Shown: positions 26,316 to 35,845, numbered from the stretch's first letter. The stretch is DNA of 64,000 nt from Paenibacillus sp. JZ16 (GCF_015326965.1 NZ_CP017659.1:3972501-4036500), one strand, 5' to 3'. Translations and numbers: made by a program. Notes: generated by a model from the sequence alone, not told the origin.

Positions 26316-26678
26316 AACAGAGTGGGGACCGCCTAGTTGTAACAGTTTCACTCCCCTCCAGGTGTCTTTATGTCGCTATTCGTTCGGACTCTTTCCTAAT
26401 GGTGAAGGAGTCCTTTTCATTTCATTGTTTACGCAACACGGAGGATGCCGACAGATATCACGTTATGTTTCCTATCATGCCATTAACTTCCGATTGCTGC
26501 GCTGCAATGGCTTGGCTTTATTCTATGAGTTCCTTCCAAATCCCGTAAATATGTCGTTTTTATCTTTAACTATAGAGCATGCAAAGCCTCATAAACACTG
26601 GAAATTTCATACTGTATATGTTGATCTTGCACCTGACATGAGGATTACAATTCACTGACAATCTTGGATTTCGGACAG
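26316..26678. other. Intergenic region, nothing recognised
   Basis: About 360 bases. An open frame at 26263-26658 overlaps the GH18 gene and has no family resemblance or ribosome site. I see no other signal. Confidence 0.4.
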
Positions 26679-26717
26679 AAAAAAAGCCATTCCTGAACAC
26701 GGAAAGGCTTTTTTTAT
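26679..26717. terminator. Bidirectional terminator
   Basis: AAAAAAAGCC and GGCTTTTTTT with inner TTCC/GGAA form a stem with T-runs on both strands. It serves the GH18 gene (+) and the DUF378 gene (-). Confidence 0.85.
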
Positions 26718-26775
26718 CTATGAGGATATGGATATTTCTCGAAAACTATGTCATTTTTATGTGATTAAATGTAAC

Positions 26776-26994
26776 CTATCTGGCTGTATTTCGGTCGTCA
26801 TTCGTAACATCACCAAAGAAGCGGATCGAGTACAATGCACACAGACCGACAATCGTATAGATGATGCGGGAGCCGATGGAGCTCTGTCCACCAAACAATG
26901 CAGCTACCAGGTCGTATTGAAACAGGCCGACCAGAAGCCAGTTAATGCCTCCAACAATCAATAACAGCAAAGCTATTGTATTAAATGTTCTCAT
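26776..26994 (-). CDS. DUF378 small membrane protein
   Basis: A 72-residue membrane protein. The opening IALLLLIVGGINWLLVGLF and the second helix IIYTIVGLCALYSI are the DUF378 signature. Function is unknown; relatives are short two-helix proteins. AAGGAGGG precedes the ATG by 8 nt. It stands alone between terminators. Confidence 0.85.
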   Translation of the reverse strand: MRTFNTIALLLLIVGGINWLLVGLFQYDLVAALFGGQSSIGSRIIYTIVGLCALYSIRFFGDVTNDDRNTAR

Positions 26995-27111
26995 CGTTTA
27001 ACCCTCCTTACGTCCGATTTTCACATCATTCGTTACATGTTTGTTCATCTATGATTTTAGTATCTATTTTTAACCAATTATGGCGTATGTAATCATGTCC
27101 GAACAAAAAAA

Positions 27112-27130
27112 CATCCCCTTAACGGGGATG
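27112..27130 (-). terminator. Terminator of the LysR gene
   Basis: CATCCCC (27112-27118) and GGGGATG (27124-27130) with a 5-nt loop; the minus strand continues into seven T. Confidence 0.8.
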
Positions 27131-27156
27131 CTCTTGCACCGGGTCATTCTCTTCCT

Positions 27157-28053
27157 TTAGACCCCCTTGGGGAAACCGCGTTTATGATGCAAAAGCTCGA
27201 GAAACACCTCTACGGCCTTGGTATGATAAGGTGTTTTTTGTGTAATCCATGAGAACTGCCGTGCCACCGGTCTGCCATTCGGTACCAGCATATGCAGCGT
27301 TCCGAGTTGCACCTCCTTGCGCACCGCCCATCGCGACAGCAGCGTGACGCCAAGGCCTGCCTCCACGGATTCCTTGATCAGCTGGGTGCTTCCGAACTCC
27401 ACGATATGCTGAGGGCGAATATGATACCGTGAGAACATCCGCTCCGTTGCCTCGCGGGTGCCCGATCCGGCTTCCCTGACAATCCAGGTCTCATGCGCAA
27501 GCTCGGAGAGCGATAGCTCCTGCAGATGATCATACCGCCCGTCCCGGGGAACCATCACCAGCATCTCATCCTCGGCAAAGGCCTCGATATGCAGCTTATC
27601 ATCCTGATAATCTCCCTCCACAATGCCGATATCCGCCTCATGGCGCAGTATCATCTCCGCCACTTCCGTGGTGTTCCCGATCATAATCGATGGGCGGATC
27701 AAGGGATAATGTTCCCTCATATAAGCGATCAAATGCGGCAGCATATATTCCCCGAAGGTATAGCTTGAGCCAATGGACAGATTGCCGCTCGCCCGATGCA
27801 TCAAATCGTCCACAAGCGTGTTCATGCGGGTGTACAGGCCCAGAATGTCCTTCGCATGATGGTATACGATCTCTCCGGCTTTGGTTAGCCGGACATATTT
27901 ATTGGTTCGCTCCAGCAGCTTGGTGCCCACAGACCGCTCGAGCGCTTGGATATATTGGCTTACCGCGGGCTGTGTCATCAGCAGCTCCTCCGCCGCACGG
28001 GTAAAATTCCCCTTCTCTACCACCGTAACGAATACCTCCAATGGTTGATCCAC
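27157..28053 (-). CDS. LysR-family regulator (CysL/YeiE-like)
   Basis: A 298-residue LysR regulator. The HTH spans about residues 5-62 (FTRAAEELLMTQPAVSQYIQ, then ALERSVGTKLLERT), and the effector-binding domain shows the usual SIGSSYTFGEYMLP and AGLGVTLLSRW. A longer frame starts at GTG 28083, but AAGGAGG lies inside it 8 nt before GTG 28053, which is preferred. It is divergent from the YeiH-like transporter, the arrangement seen for yeiE-yeiH in enteric bacteria, so it likely controls that gene in response to a sulfur or related anion. The sequence ATAACATATTACTTAT at 28108-28123 is a candidate LysR site. Confidence 0.88.
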   Translation of the reverse strand: MDQPLEVFVTVVEKGNFTRAAEELLMTQPAVSQYIQALERSVGTKLLERTNKYVRLTKAGEIVYHHAKDILGLYTRMNTLVDDLMHRASGNLSIGSSYTFGEYMLPHLIAYMREHYPLIRPSIMIGNTTEVAEMILRHEADIGIVEGDYQDDKLHIEAFAEDEMLVMVPRDGRYDHLQELSLSELAHETWIVREAGSGTREATERMFSRYHIRPQHIVEFGSTQLIKESVEAGLGVTLLSRWAVRKEVQLGTLHMLVPNGRPVARQFSWITQKTPYHTKAVEVFLELLHHKRGFPKGV

Positions 28054-28107
28054 GCTTTTTGCCTCCTTCTTCGCAATGTCCACGAATGGTTATGAGTTAT
28101 ATTCACC

Positions 28108-28123
28108 ATAACATATTACTTAT
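28108..28123. promoter_or_regulatory. Candidate LysR binding site
   Basis: ATAACATATTACTTAT contains ATAA and TTAT as inverted half-sites eight bases apart, between divergent lysR and yeiH-like genes. A second palindromic stretch, CATTATAATG, lies nearby. Position fits, but AT-rich DNA makes such matches easy. Confidence 0.35.
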
Positions 28124-28212
28124 GATGATCATTATAATGATTTATTTTTCTTATCCATTGGAATGGGATACGATGGGTTCAGACCAACCGAACGAATCGG
28201 AGGTTACATCTA

Positions 28213-29256
28213 ATGACAGAGCCAGCCTATTCCAAATCACAAGAACACGTCCATCGTCTGGTTCGATGGACACAGCATACGCTGCCCGCCACAGCAGGCG
28301 GCATTGCCTTTACCTTTGTCATCGCTCTCATCGGTTACGTATTAGCAAGCATGCCGGGCCTTGGCTACCTTGGCCAGCTCGCCTGGGCGATTCTCATCGC
28401 CGCAGTATATCGACAGCTGCGAGGTTACCCGGAGAGACTGCGCATAGGAATCCAATTCACGGCCAAGCGGCTGCTGCGTCTAGCAATTATTCTATATGGC
28501 CTTAAGCTGAATATCGGCATCGTGTTCCAGCAAGGCCTGGGTTTAATGATGAGGGATGTGATCAGCGTCATATTTGCCATCGCGCTCACTCTGCTGATTG
28601 CCAAATGGCTGAAAGCCGATATGTCCTTGTCCCTTCTGCTTGGCATTGGAACCGGTGTATGCGGTGCGGCGGCCATCGCCGCCGTGTCCCCGATCCTCAA
28701 GGCGAAGGAGAAGGACACTGCGCTAGGTGCGGGGCTGATTGCCTTTCTTGGAACCATTGTTGCTATCGGTTATACCCTCGTCCAGCCGCTGCTTCCCTTA
28801 ACAGACACCCAATACGGCGTGTGGTCGGGTGTCAGTCTTCATGAAATCGCCCATGTAGCATTGGCAGCTGCTCCAGCAGGTGAGGACGCCCTTGCGATTA
28901 GCCTGCTCGCGAAGCTGGGACGCGTATTCTTGCTCGTACCGCTCAGTATCGCGCTTATGGTCTGGATGAAGCGCACCGGGCGTATGCAGAGTCATACACG
29001 GATGGAGTTTCCCTGGTTTCTGCTGGGCTTCATGGCAGCGAGTGTACTGGGAAGCTGGGAATTTACCGGACAACCGATCATTCCCCTGCCGATCAAAGAT
29101 TCGATTTCTCAGGCAGCCTCCTTCATTCTTGCCATGGCGATGGTCGGACTTGGCCTGAATGTCCACTTGAAGGATGTGCGCGGCGCCTGGCGGCCGCTGC
29201 TGGCCATGTCCATCACCACCGTGCTGCTGATTCTGCTTACTTATGCCATGGCATAA
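28213..29256 (+). CDS. YeiH family transporter (UPF0324), putative sulfate exporter
   Basis: A 347-residue integral membrane protein with about ten helices. The segments RLLRLAIILYGLKLNI, LLLGIGTGVCGAAAIAAVSP and VGLGLNVHLKDVRGAW are typical of the UPF0324/YeiH family. The sulfate-export role is a family annotation with little direct evidence. The divergent LysR gene is its probable regulator. Terminator at 29291-29334. Confidence 0.87.
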   Translation: MTEPAYSKSQEHVHRLVRWTQHTLPATAGGIAFTFVIALIGYVLASMPGLGYLGQLAWAILIAAVYRQLRGYPERLRIGIQFTAKRLLRLAIILYGLKLNIGIVFQQGLGLMMRDVISVIFAIALTLLIAKWLKADMSLSLLLGIGTGVCGAAAIAAVSPILKAKEKDTALGAGLIAFLGTIVAIGYTLVQPLLPLTDTQYGVWSGVSLHEIAHVALAAAPAGEDALAISLLAKLGRVFLLVPLSIALMVWMKRTGRMQSHTRMEFPWFLLGFMAASVLGSWEFTGQPIIPLPIKDSISQAASFILAMAMVGLGLNVHLKDVRGAWRPLLAMSITTVLLILLTYAMA

Positions 29257-29290
29257 GTAAGCGAAAGGCAGCCAAAGTGTACAAAACGGA

Positions 29291-29334
29291 AAACCATCCC
29301 CTGCGATAGATTCTCGGCAGGGGATGGTTTTTTT
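29291..29334 (+). terminator. Terminator of the YeiH-like gene
   Basis: AAACCATCCCCTGC pairs with GCAGGGGATGGTTT, loop CGATAGATTCTCG, then TTTTT. Confidence 0.92.
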
Positions 29335-29534
29335 GTGGTGAATAGCTGGATCCAAGCCATATTAGGATGGCCGCAATACGACAACCCCCGTCTTTTTCTT
29401 TCCATTTTAGGGTAAAACTAAATGGAGACGGTCCGCCCATTTCGGGTGGAAGGTTTAGCTCCCCTGCTTTCTTGGGTATTTGAGCTTAGTATGCAGTAAA
29501 CATGCAGAGCTATCATGATAGAGGAGATGGAAGT

Positions 29535-31004
29535 ATGCAGCGAAATCATACGATTATGCAATTCTTCGAATGGCATGTTGCAGCCGATGGCTCGCACTGG
29601 AACCGACTCAAGAACGCAGCCCCGGAGCTGAGCAAGGCGGGAATCGATGCGGTATGGATTCCTCCGGTGACAAAAGCTACGTCCGCAGAGGACAATGGCT
29701 ACGGCATATACGATCTCTATGATCTGGGAGAGTTCGATCAGAAAGGAACGGTTCGCACGAAATATGGAACCAAGCAGGAATTGATTGATGCCATCGCGGC
29801 CTGCCACAAGCACGGAATTGCCGTCTATGTCGATCTGGTCATGAACCATAAGGCGGGCGCAGATGAAACCGAGCGGTTTCGGGTGGTACAGGTCGACGAG
29901 ATGGATCGGACCAAGGATATATCAAAGCCATTCGAGATTGAGGGTTGGACCAAATTCACTTTCCCCGGCCGAGGGGATCAATACTCCTCGTTCCAGTGGA
30001 ATTTCACTCATTTTAACGGTACCGATTACGACGAAATCAGCAAACGTTCCGGCATTTACCGGATCGTCGGCGAGAACAAATCATGGAGCGATAACGTTGA
30101 CAATGAATTCGGCAATTACGACTACCTGATGTTTGCCAACCTTGATTACAGCCATCCGGATGTACGCAAGGAAATGCTCGCATGGGGCAAGTGGCTGGTG
30201 GATACGCTGCAGTGCAGCGGATTCCGGCTGGATGCGATCAAGCATATTAACCATGACTTCATTAAAGAATTTGCCACTGCCATGAAGAAAAAGCGCGGAG
30301 ATGATTTTTACATCGTGGGCGAGTTTTGGAATCCCGAGCTTCAGGATTGCCGAGACTTTCTGGATACGGTGGATTACAGGATCGATCTGTTTGACGTGTC
30401 TCTTCATTATAAACTCCAAGCGGCTTCCAAAGCCGGCCGTTCCTTCGACCTGCGGACGATCTTTGACGATACGCTTGTCCAATCGCACCCGATGAATGCT
30501 GTCACGTTTGTGGACAATCACGACTCGCAGCCGCAGGAATCGCTGGAATCCTGGGTGGAGGATTGGTTCAAGCAGAGCGCTTATGCGTTGATCCTGCTGC
30601 GAAAGGACGGTTATCCTTCCGTCTTCTATGGCGATTATTACGGAATCGGCGGCGAGAAACCCATTCCCGGCAAAAAGGAAGCGATTGACCCGCTGCTGTA
30701 TGCCAGAGCGAATCGGGCGTATGGCCAGCAGGACGATTATTTTGACCACCCGAATACGATCGGCTGGGTCCGCCGCGGCATCCCGGAAATCGAGTTTTCC
30801 GGCTGCGCGGTGGTCATCGCCAATGGCGAAGCCGGGGATAAGCGGATGTTTGTCGGCGAGCATCGAGCCGGGGAGATATGGATGGATCTGACCCGTACAC
30901 GGCAGGATCGGATTACGATCGGCAAGGATGGGTTCGCTCTTTTTCCGGTGAACGGCGGCAGCGTGTCCGTCTGGGCTCACCCGGATATTCCTGTAGAAGC
31001 GTAA
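29535..31004 (+). CDS. Alpha-amylase, GH13 (subfamily 5-like), cytoplasmic
   Basis: A 489-residue GH13 enzyme hydrolysing alpha-1,4 glucans. Conserved region I is VYVDLVMNHKAG, region II GFRLDAIKHI (nucleophile Asp), region III YIVGEFWNPE (acid/base Glu) and region IV VTFVDNHDSQ (Asp). The opening MQFFEWHVAADGSHWNRL matches the liquefying AmyS-type subfamily. Secreted members carry a signal peptide; this one does not, so it probably acts on intracellular maltodextrin or glycogen. GGAGATGG precedes ATG 29535; an upstream ATG at 29502 lacks a site. Single gene ending near a long hairpin. Confidence 0.93.
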   Translation: MQRNHTIMQFFEWHVAADGSHWNRLKNAAPELSKAGIDAVWIPPVTKATSAEDNGYGIYDLYDLGEFDQKGTVRTKYGTKQELIDAIAACHKHGIAVYVDLVMNHKAGADETERFRVVQVDEMDRTKDISKPFEIEGWTKFTFPGRGDQYSSFQWNFTHFNGTDYDEISKRSGIYRIVGENKSWSDNVDNEFGNYDYLMFANLDYSHPDVRKEMLAWGKWLVDTLQCSGFRLDAIKHINHDFIKEFATAMKKKRGDDFYIVGEFWNPELQDCRDFLDTVDYRIDLFDVSLHYKLQAASKAGRSFDLRTIFDDTLVQSHPMNAVTFVDNHDSQPQESLESWVEDWFKQSAYALILLRKDGYPSVFYGDYYGIGGEKPIPGKKEAIDPLLYARANRAYGQQDDYFDHPNTIGWVRRGIPEIEFSGCAVVIANGEAGDKRMFVGEHRAGEIWMDLTRTRQDRITIGKDGFALFPVNGGSVSVWAHPDIPVEA

Positions 31005-31030
31005 ACAGCAGCATTTTACACAATCAAAAA

Positions 31031-31112
31031 AACCGGAAGGATCGGTTTCACCAGACACTGGCAGTCCTAATAAATAGGAAAGCACCTGGCGCAAACTCTC
31101 ATCCTTCCGGTT
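31031..31112 (-). terminator. Long nested hairpin, likely terminator of the Dpp-like permease genes
   Basis: AACCGGAAGGAT (31031-31042) and ATCCTTCCGGTT (31101-31112) form a perfect 12-bp outer stem around 58 nt. Inside, CCAG/CTGG and TCCTA/TAGGA nest. On the minus strand a seven-T run follows. The loop is far larger than usual for a terminator. Confidence 0.6.
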
Positions 31113-31137
31113 ATTCGCGTTAGCGGCCACGTACCGA

Positions 31138-32037
31138 TCAGCCTTTAACCTGAAAACGACGGCGCAGGCCTTCGCCTAACAGGTTGAACGTGATGATTAA
31201 CAGCATCATGGCAAATGCGGGATACACAACGAATTGAAACTTCCCTAACCATATGTCCGCTCGATGCTTGGACAGAATGGTCGCCCAGTTATACCCGGTC
31301 TCCACGAATTCCATGACATAATAATTAACTTCCTTCCATTCATGACCGAGGAAGATGTTCACGATGGCAAGCTGGCCGAGCAGGAGCATGACCTTCCCCA
31401 TATCCAAGCAGAAGTTGACGATCACCTCGGGGAACAAGACCGGAATATAATAATTCTTTGTCAACGTTCTCGTCCGAAGTCCTAACGCGGTTCCGGCCTC
31501 CATGTAAGGCTCACTTGCCATTTTGTGGGCCTGCTGCTGTATCGTAATCGCAACCCGCCCGGCCTCAACGCCGGCCAGAATCAGAATGGCCCAGCCCATC
31601 CGCTGCTGGGAGAAGAGAAAGAATGGCAGCGCAAGCAGCAGAGCCGAAGCGAAGACCGGCGGCAAATAGGAGCACAGCTGGTTCCAGAAGGTAATGAACC
31701 GGTGGACGAAGCCTTTTTTCTTACGGGCGATCAATCCCAGGGGCACGCCTATCGCATATCGAACAGCCGTAATCCCCAGCACAAGCAGGATCGTATCCTT
31801 GGCGGTCACAACCAGCTTGCTCAGATTATCGACCCCCTTCTTATCCGATCCCAGCCAGTTCTTCGAAGAAGGCTTATAGGGCGGAAGCGTCAGCTTCTGC
31901 TTCCCGTCCTTCATCACCCATCTGGAGGTTTCCTGTTTCAAATCCTTGTCGATAAAGGGCATATACGGCCCCGCCAGCATAACAAAAACAAAGAAGGCAA
32001 GCAGCGTGCCGCCAATCCATAAAGGGATATTCTTCAA
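31138..32037 (-). CDS. ABC transporter permease, DppC/OppC family
   Basis: A 299-residue permease. An N-terminal helix (IGGTLLAFFVFVMLAGPYM), the motif NWLGSDKKGVDNLSKLV (typically LGTDxxGRD in DppC) and the loop EAGTALGLRTRTLTKNYYIP identify the peptide/nickel permease family, although the EAA loop is diverged. The start is TTG 32037 with GAGGTG 7 nt upstream; it directly follows the DppB-like gene (6 nt). No solute-binding protein or ATPase is nearby, so the substrate is unknown. Confidence 0.8.
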   Translation of the reverse strand: MKNIPLWIGGTLLAFFVFVMLAGPYMPFIDKDLKQETSRWVMKDGKQKLTLPPYKPSSKNWLGSDKKGVDNLSKLVVTAKDTILLVLGITAVRYAIGVPLGLIARKKKGFVHRFITFWNQLCSYLPPVFASALLLALPFFLFSQQRMGWAILILAGVEAGRVAITIQQQAHKMASEPYMEAGTALGLRTRTLTKNYYIPVLFPEVIVNFCLDMGKVMLLLGQLAIVNIFLGHEWKEVNYYVMEFVETGYNWATILSKHRADIWLGKFQFVVYPAFAMMLLIITFNLLGEGLRRRFQVKG

Positions 32038-32043
32038 GTCGAC

Positions 32044-32964
32044 TCACCTCATTTCTGATCGGGGATCAAAGTACTTGCGTGCCGATTGACTGATCCATTG
32101 GACGATCATGAACAGCACCATGAAAGAAAACGCAATATAGATAATGACACCCGGCTCATAATTGGACCCGGTTCCACTGAACGTGTTGAAGTCCAGCGCC
32201 TGAAACAGTCTCCATGCCGCCCCCGGATAATTGCGGTAATATTCCACCACGAGCAGATTGGACAAGATGAAGACGAGCAGGCCCGGAAGATGGGTCAGGA
32301 TGGTCGCGATACCGTTGCGCAGCATATGTTTGTATACGACTTTTCGGTCACTCAGCCCTTTGGCTTTAGCCAGCAGTATGTATAACTTGCCCTCCTGCGC
32401 AAGCAGAGAAGCCGAAGTGATTCGGGCAATGAAGAAAATCGGGTAAATCGACACGAGCAGCGATGGCAGCACAAAGGCCTCCCAGCCGTCAACCGCAAAA
32501 TAGCGGATAGCCGGAACATGCTTAATAAGCACCCACTGGGCGATCAGCATCAGGAAAAAATCCGGAACGGATTGGAACAGCCATGTGGTCCAGTGCCCCA
32601 GCACACTGAATTTGGTCTTGGACAATTTATAGTCGAGGACTCCCTTCAGAATGCCAAACACAAATCCAAGGATTAAAGCGGATACAATAACCAGCAGGCT
32701 TTTGCCGACGGCTCCGAAAGCAGCCGCTTCCGAGGTCTGGCCGATATACCGTGTTTCTCCCAGTGTCCCGTTCTGAATGGCATTTGCAAAAAAATCGCGA
32801 ATATACGTAACATACTCACCCATGTCAAAGGAATAGTTTGCCACCACTAAATAGCCGTCCACCGACAGATTCAAATCCCTCGGCACCAGGACGATGAGGA
32901 CGATGAACATAAAAGCCAGCAGGCTAGTCACCGTCGTTGTGAGCATTTGCGTTTTTAATCTCAT
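32044..32964 (-). CDS. ABC transporter permease, DppB/OppB family
   Basis: A 306-residue permease with a helix at the N-terminus (LLAFMFIVLIVLV), a periplasmic loop, and five further helices. The cytoplasmic loop LLAKAKGLSDRKVVYKHMLR near residue 190 corresponds to the DppB EAA loop, and ILSNLLVVEYYRNYPGAAW to its conserved C-terminal part. GGGAGG lies 5 nt before ATG 32964; the frame from 32979 overlaps that site. It is first in a two-gene unit. The absence of ATPase and binding protein is unusual. Confidence 0.8.
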   Translation of the reverse strand: MRLKTQMLTTTVTSLLAFMFIVLIVLVPRDLNLSVDGYLVVANYSFDMGEYVTYIRDFFANAIQNGTLGETRYIGQTSEAAAFGAVGKSLLVIVSALILGFVFGILKGVLDYKLSKTKFSVLGHWTTWLFQSVPDFFLMLIAQWVLIKHVPAIRYFAVDGWEAFVLPSLLVSIYPIFFIARITSASLLAQEGKLYILLAKAKGLSDRKVVYKHMLRNGIATILTHLPGLLVFILSNLLVVEYYRNYPGAAWRLFQALDFNTFSGTGSNYEPGVIIYIAFSFMVLFMIVQWISQSARKYFDPRSEMR

Positions 32965-33229
32965 ACCGTCCTCCCACACATGATTTCAGCAGTACCCCTA
33001 TTGGTTCATTCGATTAAGCACTTATTCTACTACTATCATACATCTCCTAAATAAGTCCAGATGAAAATACAAAATTTTACTTTTGATATTTCCGCATCAT
33101 GTATTGCATTCCATCTTTTGTCATACAAATAGCATATAATTGCCGCTGCCGTTTCTAGCAAATTGCAATCTACAGCGAAAGAATATACTCTGATTGTATA
33201 TACATCTCATTGGAGGAGGTTCTACGGCG

Positions 33230-33706
33230 ATGTCCATCTATGAATATGAAGTAAAAACGATACGCGGCGAGTCCCAAACGCTGGAGTCTTATAAAGGCGA
33301 CGTCATGCTCATTGTCAATACAGCAACCAAATGCGGCTTTGCTCCTCAATTCGACGGCCTGGAGAAGCTGCACCAAGCCTACCGCGATCAAGGATTGGCC
33401 GTTCTCGGTTTCCCAAGCAGTCAGTTCATGAATCAAGAGCTGGAGGAGGACTCCGCGATCGAGGAGGCCTGCAAGCTCAATCATGGCGTCACCTTCCCCC
33501 TATTCTCCAAAATTGATGTGAATGGCACAAGCGCTCATCCGCTCTACAGGCATCTGACGAGGGAAGCGCCCGGCGCACTCGGCATTAAAGCGATTAAATG
33601 GAACTTCACCAAGTTTCTTGTGGACCGCAGCGGCAAAGTGGTCAAGCGCTTTGCGCCTACGGATACTCCGGAAAAAATAGAAGAGGATATCAAGAAGCTG
33701 TTATAA
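33230..33706 (+). CDS. Glutathione peroxidase family protein (thiol peroxidase)
   Basis: A 158-residue Gpx-family peroxidase. VNTATKCGFAPQF holds the peroxidatic Cys (in place of selenocysteine), FPSSQFMNQE the Gln, and KWNFTKFLVDRSG the Trp and Asn of the catalytic tetrad. Many bacterial relatives have FPCNQF; here the Cys is replaced by Ser, so the usual resolving Cys must lie elsewhere or be absent. Bacterial members use thioredoxin rather than glutathione. GGAGGAGG is 10 nt before ATG 33230. Single gene. Confidence 0.9.
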   Translation: MSIYEYEVKTIRGESQTLESYKGDVMLIVNTATKCGFAPQFDGLEKLHQAYRDQGLAVLGFPSSQFMNQELEEDSAIEEACKLNHGVTFPLFSKIDVNGTSAHPLYRHLTREAPGALGIKAIKWNFTKFLVDRSGKVVKRFAPTDTPEKIEEDIKKLL

Positions 33707-33734
33707 ATGCAGGCAGCCGATTCGGATAAAAAAA

Positions 33735-33768
33735 GGCTTGCCCGAGGTCCATCGACCTTGGGCAAGCC
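33735..33768. terminator. Terminator between Gpx and GH127 genes
   Basis: GGCTTGCCC and GGGCAAGCC with inner AGGTC/GACCT form a 14-bp stem with one mismatch. An A-run precedes it and CTTTAT follows, so it may work on both strands. Confidence 0.8.
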
Positions 33769-33871
33769 CTTTATGTTATGTGGTTCGGCATCGTCCATGC
33801 TTTGCCGTTGCATCCTTTGTATGCTGGCTCCTCGGTCAACTCCCTATTCGGGAGAGCCGGGCTGTACGATC

Positions 33872-35845
33872 TTACACCGTGTGCGGCAGCTCGCGCACCC
33901 AGACGGCCATTTCATTCTCGCCGCGGTTGCCCCATAAATAGTAAGGAATGGCCTTTAATGATGCGGGAAGCCTCTTTTTCGGAGAGGAACGATACAGTTC
34001 ATCGCCCCAATCATCAGACTCTTCAAGCCATCCCTCCCCTTCAATGACAACGGCTCCGCCAAGAAGATACGGATCGAATCGGGAATGAAGCTTCGGATCG
34101 CCTGCGAGCGACAGCGAGGATACCGGCGCTCCATGATCGACGCTCTCCAAGCAATATACCAGCGGCCCGCGCTGAATCGCGGCCTTGCCGGCATTCCCCC
34201 GTATGTTGGGATTGGCTCTTACTTGATGGATCTCCATGGAGAATGCCAATTCCACGGTATCTCCCGGTGCCCACACTCTCTTCACGTAGGCATAGCCGTC
34301 TTGGGTAATATCCTCCACGGTCACCTCTTGCCCGTTCACCCGCATAACGGCTTTGCCGCGCGACCAGTCCGGAATGCGAAGAGCGACGGTCCACTCGGCT
34401 GCCTGCTCAGGCTGAATCGTAAGCGTAACATTCCCATCCCATGGCAGCGCGCTGGTCTGGGTTACCTTCACTGGCACGTTCCCGAGACGGACCTCGGCTT
34501 CGCCTCCAATGTACAGATGGGTATACAGCGTATCGTCATTCATCGTATACACGTATTCACCCAGCGACGACAGCAGTCTCGCCACATTCGGCGGGCAGCA
34601 GGCGCATGCGAACCAGCCCGGCCGAACCGGCTTCACATGGAACTTGCCCGGATTATGACGGCAGGCCGTAGGCCATACCTCAAGCGGATTCACATAGAAG
34701 AAATGACGCCCGTCCTGAGCCATGCTACCAATGACCGTGTTGAACAGCGCGCGCTCCATCACGTCCGCATACTCCGATTTGGGTGACAGCTGCAGCATGC
34801 GCTGGGCAAAAAAGATCAGCCCGATGGATGCGCAGGTCTCCGAGTATACGGTATCGTTCGGCAGGTCATAATCCGTGGTAAACGCCTCGCCGTGATGGGT
34901 GGAGCCGATCCCGCCGGTAATGTACATCTGTTTACGGACCATGTTATGCCACAGATTAACGCAAGCCTCAAGCAGAGCAGGGTCTTTCGTTCTGGCAGCT
35001 AAATCGGCCATCGCCGTATACATGTAAACCGCGCGGACCGAATGCCCGACCGCATCCTTCTGTTCCCTGACTGGCAGGTGGCTCTGATGATAAGCCAAAT
35101 GCGGCGGATGCAGTACAGAGCGGTAGAATGACTTCTGCCCTCGCTGTTCCCACTCCTGAAGAAAGAAGTGGGGTTCCGTCCCGCGCTCATCTATAAAATA
35201 CTGACTCAGACTCAAATATCTCGGCTCCTGGGTTACCTCGTACAATTTGACCAGTGCCAGCTCAATCTCCTGATGGCCGTCGAACCCATGGATTTTGCCA
35301 TCCTCGGGTCCAAAGACGGTATCGATGTAATCCGCCAAGCGGCATACCACGTCCAGCAGTTTCCGCTTGCCCGTCGCCCGGTAATGCGCAACTCCGGCTT
35401 CAATCATATGGCCGGCGCAGTACAGCTCATGGCAATCCGTCAGATTGGTCCAGCGCTTCTCCGGCTCCTTCACCGTAAAATATGTATTCAGATAGCCATC
35501 CGGCTGCTGGGCAGCGGCCACAAGATCGATCAGCTCATCCACCTGCTCCTCCAGCTTCGGATCCGGATGAATGGCAAGCGAATAAGCCGCAGCCTCAAGC
35601 CATTTGGCGACATCGCTGTCCTGAAATACCATACCGCCATATTCCCCCTCCTCCCTGCCGGCGGCAATTCGAAAATTGGACACGCCATAACTCGGTTCCA
35701 CGCCCGGAATTCGATCATGGAGGGCTTCATACTGGTATGGGATCACCACTTCCCTTACCAGCTCTATATAACGGGACCAGAAAGGGTCCGTCAATTTCAC
35801 TTGCTTAAGGGGGACGGCAGCTGAACGCGAAGTAAGAGTTATCAT
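33872..35845 (-). CDS. GH127 beta-L-arabinofuranosidase
   Basis: A 657-residue GH127 (DUF1680) enzyme. The N-terminal alpha/alpha barrel contains TDPFWSRYIELVREVVIPYQ, AAAQQPDGYLNTYFT and CHELYCAGHMIEAG; ETCASIG and ACACCPPNVARLLSSLG carry the Glu and Cys residues that bind zinc and provide the nucleophile in characterised members; the rest is beta-sandwich. It releases L-arabinofuranose from plant glycans or hydroxyproline-linked sugars. No signal peptide. AAAGGAG precedes the ATG by 12 nt. Divergent from an AraC regulator, with a cre-like site between. Confidence 0.92.
   Translation of the reverse strand: MITLTSRSAAVPLKQVKLTDPFWSRYIELVREVVIPYQYEALHDRIPGVEPSYGVSNFRIAAGREEGEYGGMVFQDSDVAKWLEAAAYSLAIHPDPKLEEQVDELIDLVAAAQQPDGYLNTYFTVKEPEKRWTNLTDCHELYCAGHMIEAGVAHYRATGKRKLLDVVCRLADYIDTVFGPEDGKIHGFDGHQEIELALVKLYEVTQEPRYLSLSQYFIDERGTEPHFFLQEWEQRGQKSFYRSVLHPPHLAYHQSHLPVREQKDAVGHSVRAVYMYTAMADLAARTKDPALLEACVNLWHNMVRKQMYITGGIGSTHHGEAFTTDYDLPNDTVYSETCASIGLIFFAQRMLQLSPKSEYADVMERALFNTVIGSMAQDGRHFFYVNPLEVWPTACRHNPGKFHVKPVRPGWFACACCPPNVARLLSSLGEYVYTMNDDTLYTHLYIGGEAEVRLGNVPVKVTQTSALPWDGNVTLTIQPEQAAEWTVALRIPDWSRGKAVMRVNGQEVTVEDITQDGYAYVKRVWAPGDTVELAFSMEIHQVRANPNIRGNAGKAAIQRGPLVYCLESVDHGAPVSSLSLAGDPKLHSRFDPYLLGGAVVIEGEGWLEESDDWGDELYRSSPKKRLPASLKAIPYYLWGNRGENEMAVWVRELPHTV

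Noticed and set aside
26263..26658. 131-codon frame overlapping the end of the GH18 gene
   Set aside because: It starts inside the GH18 gene in another frame, has no ribosome site and the translated sequence is not family-like.
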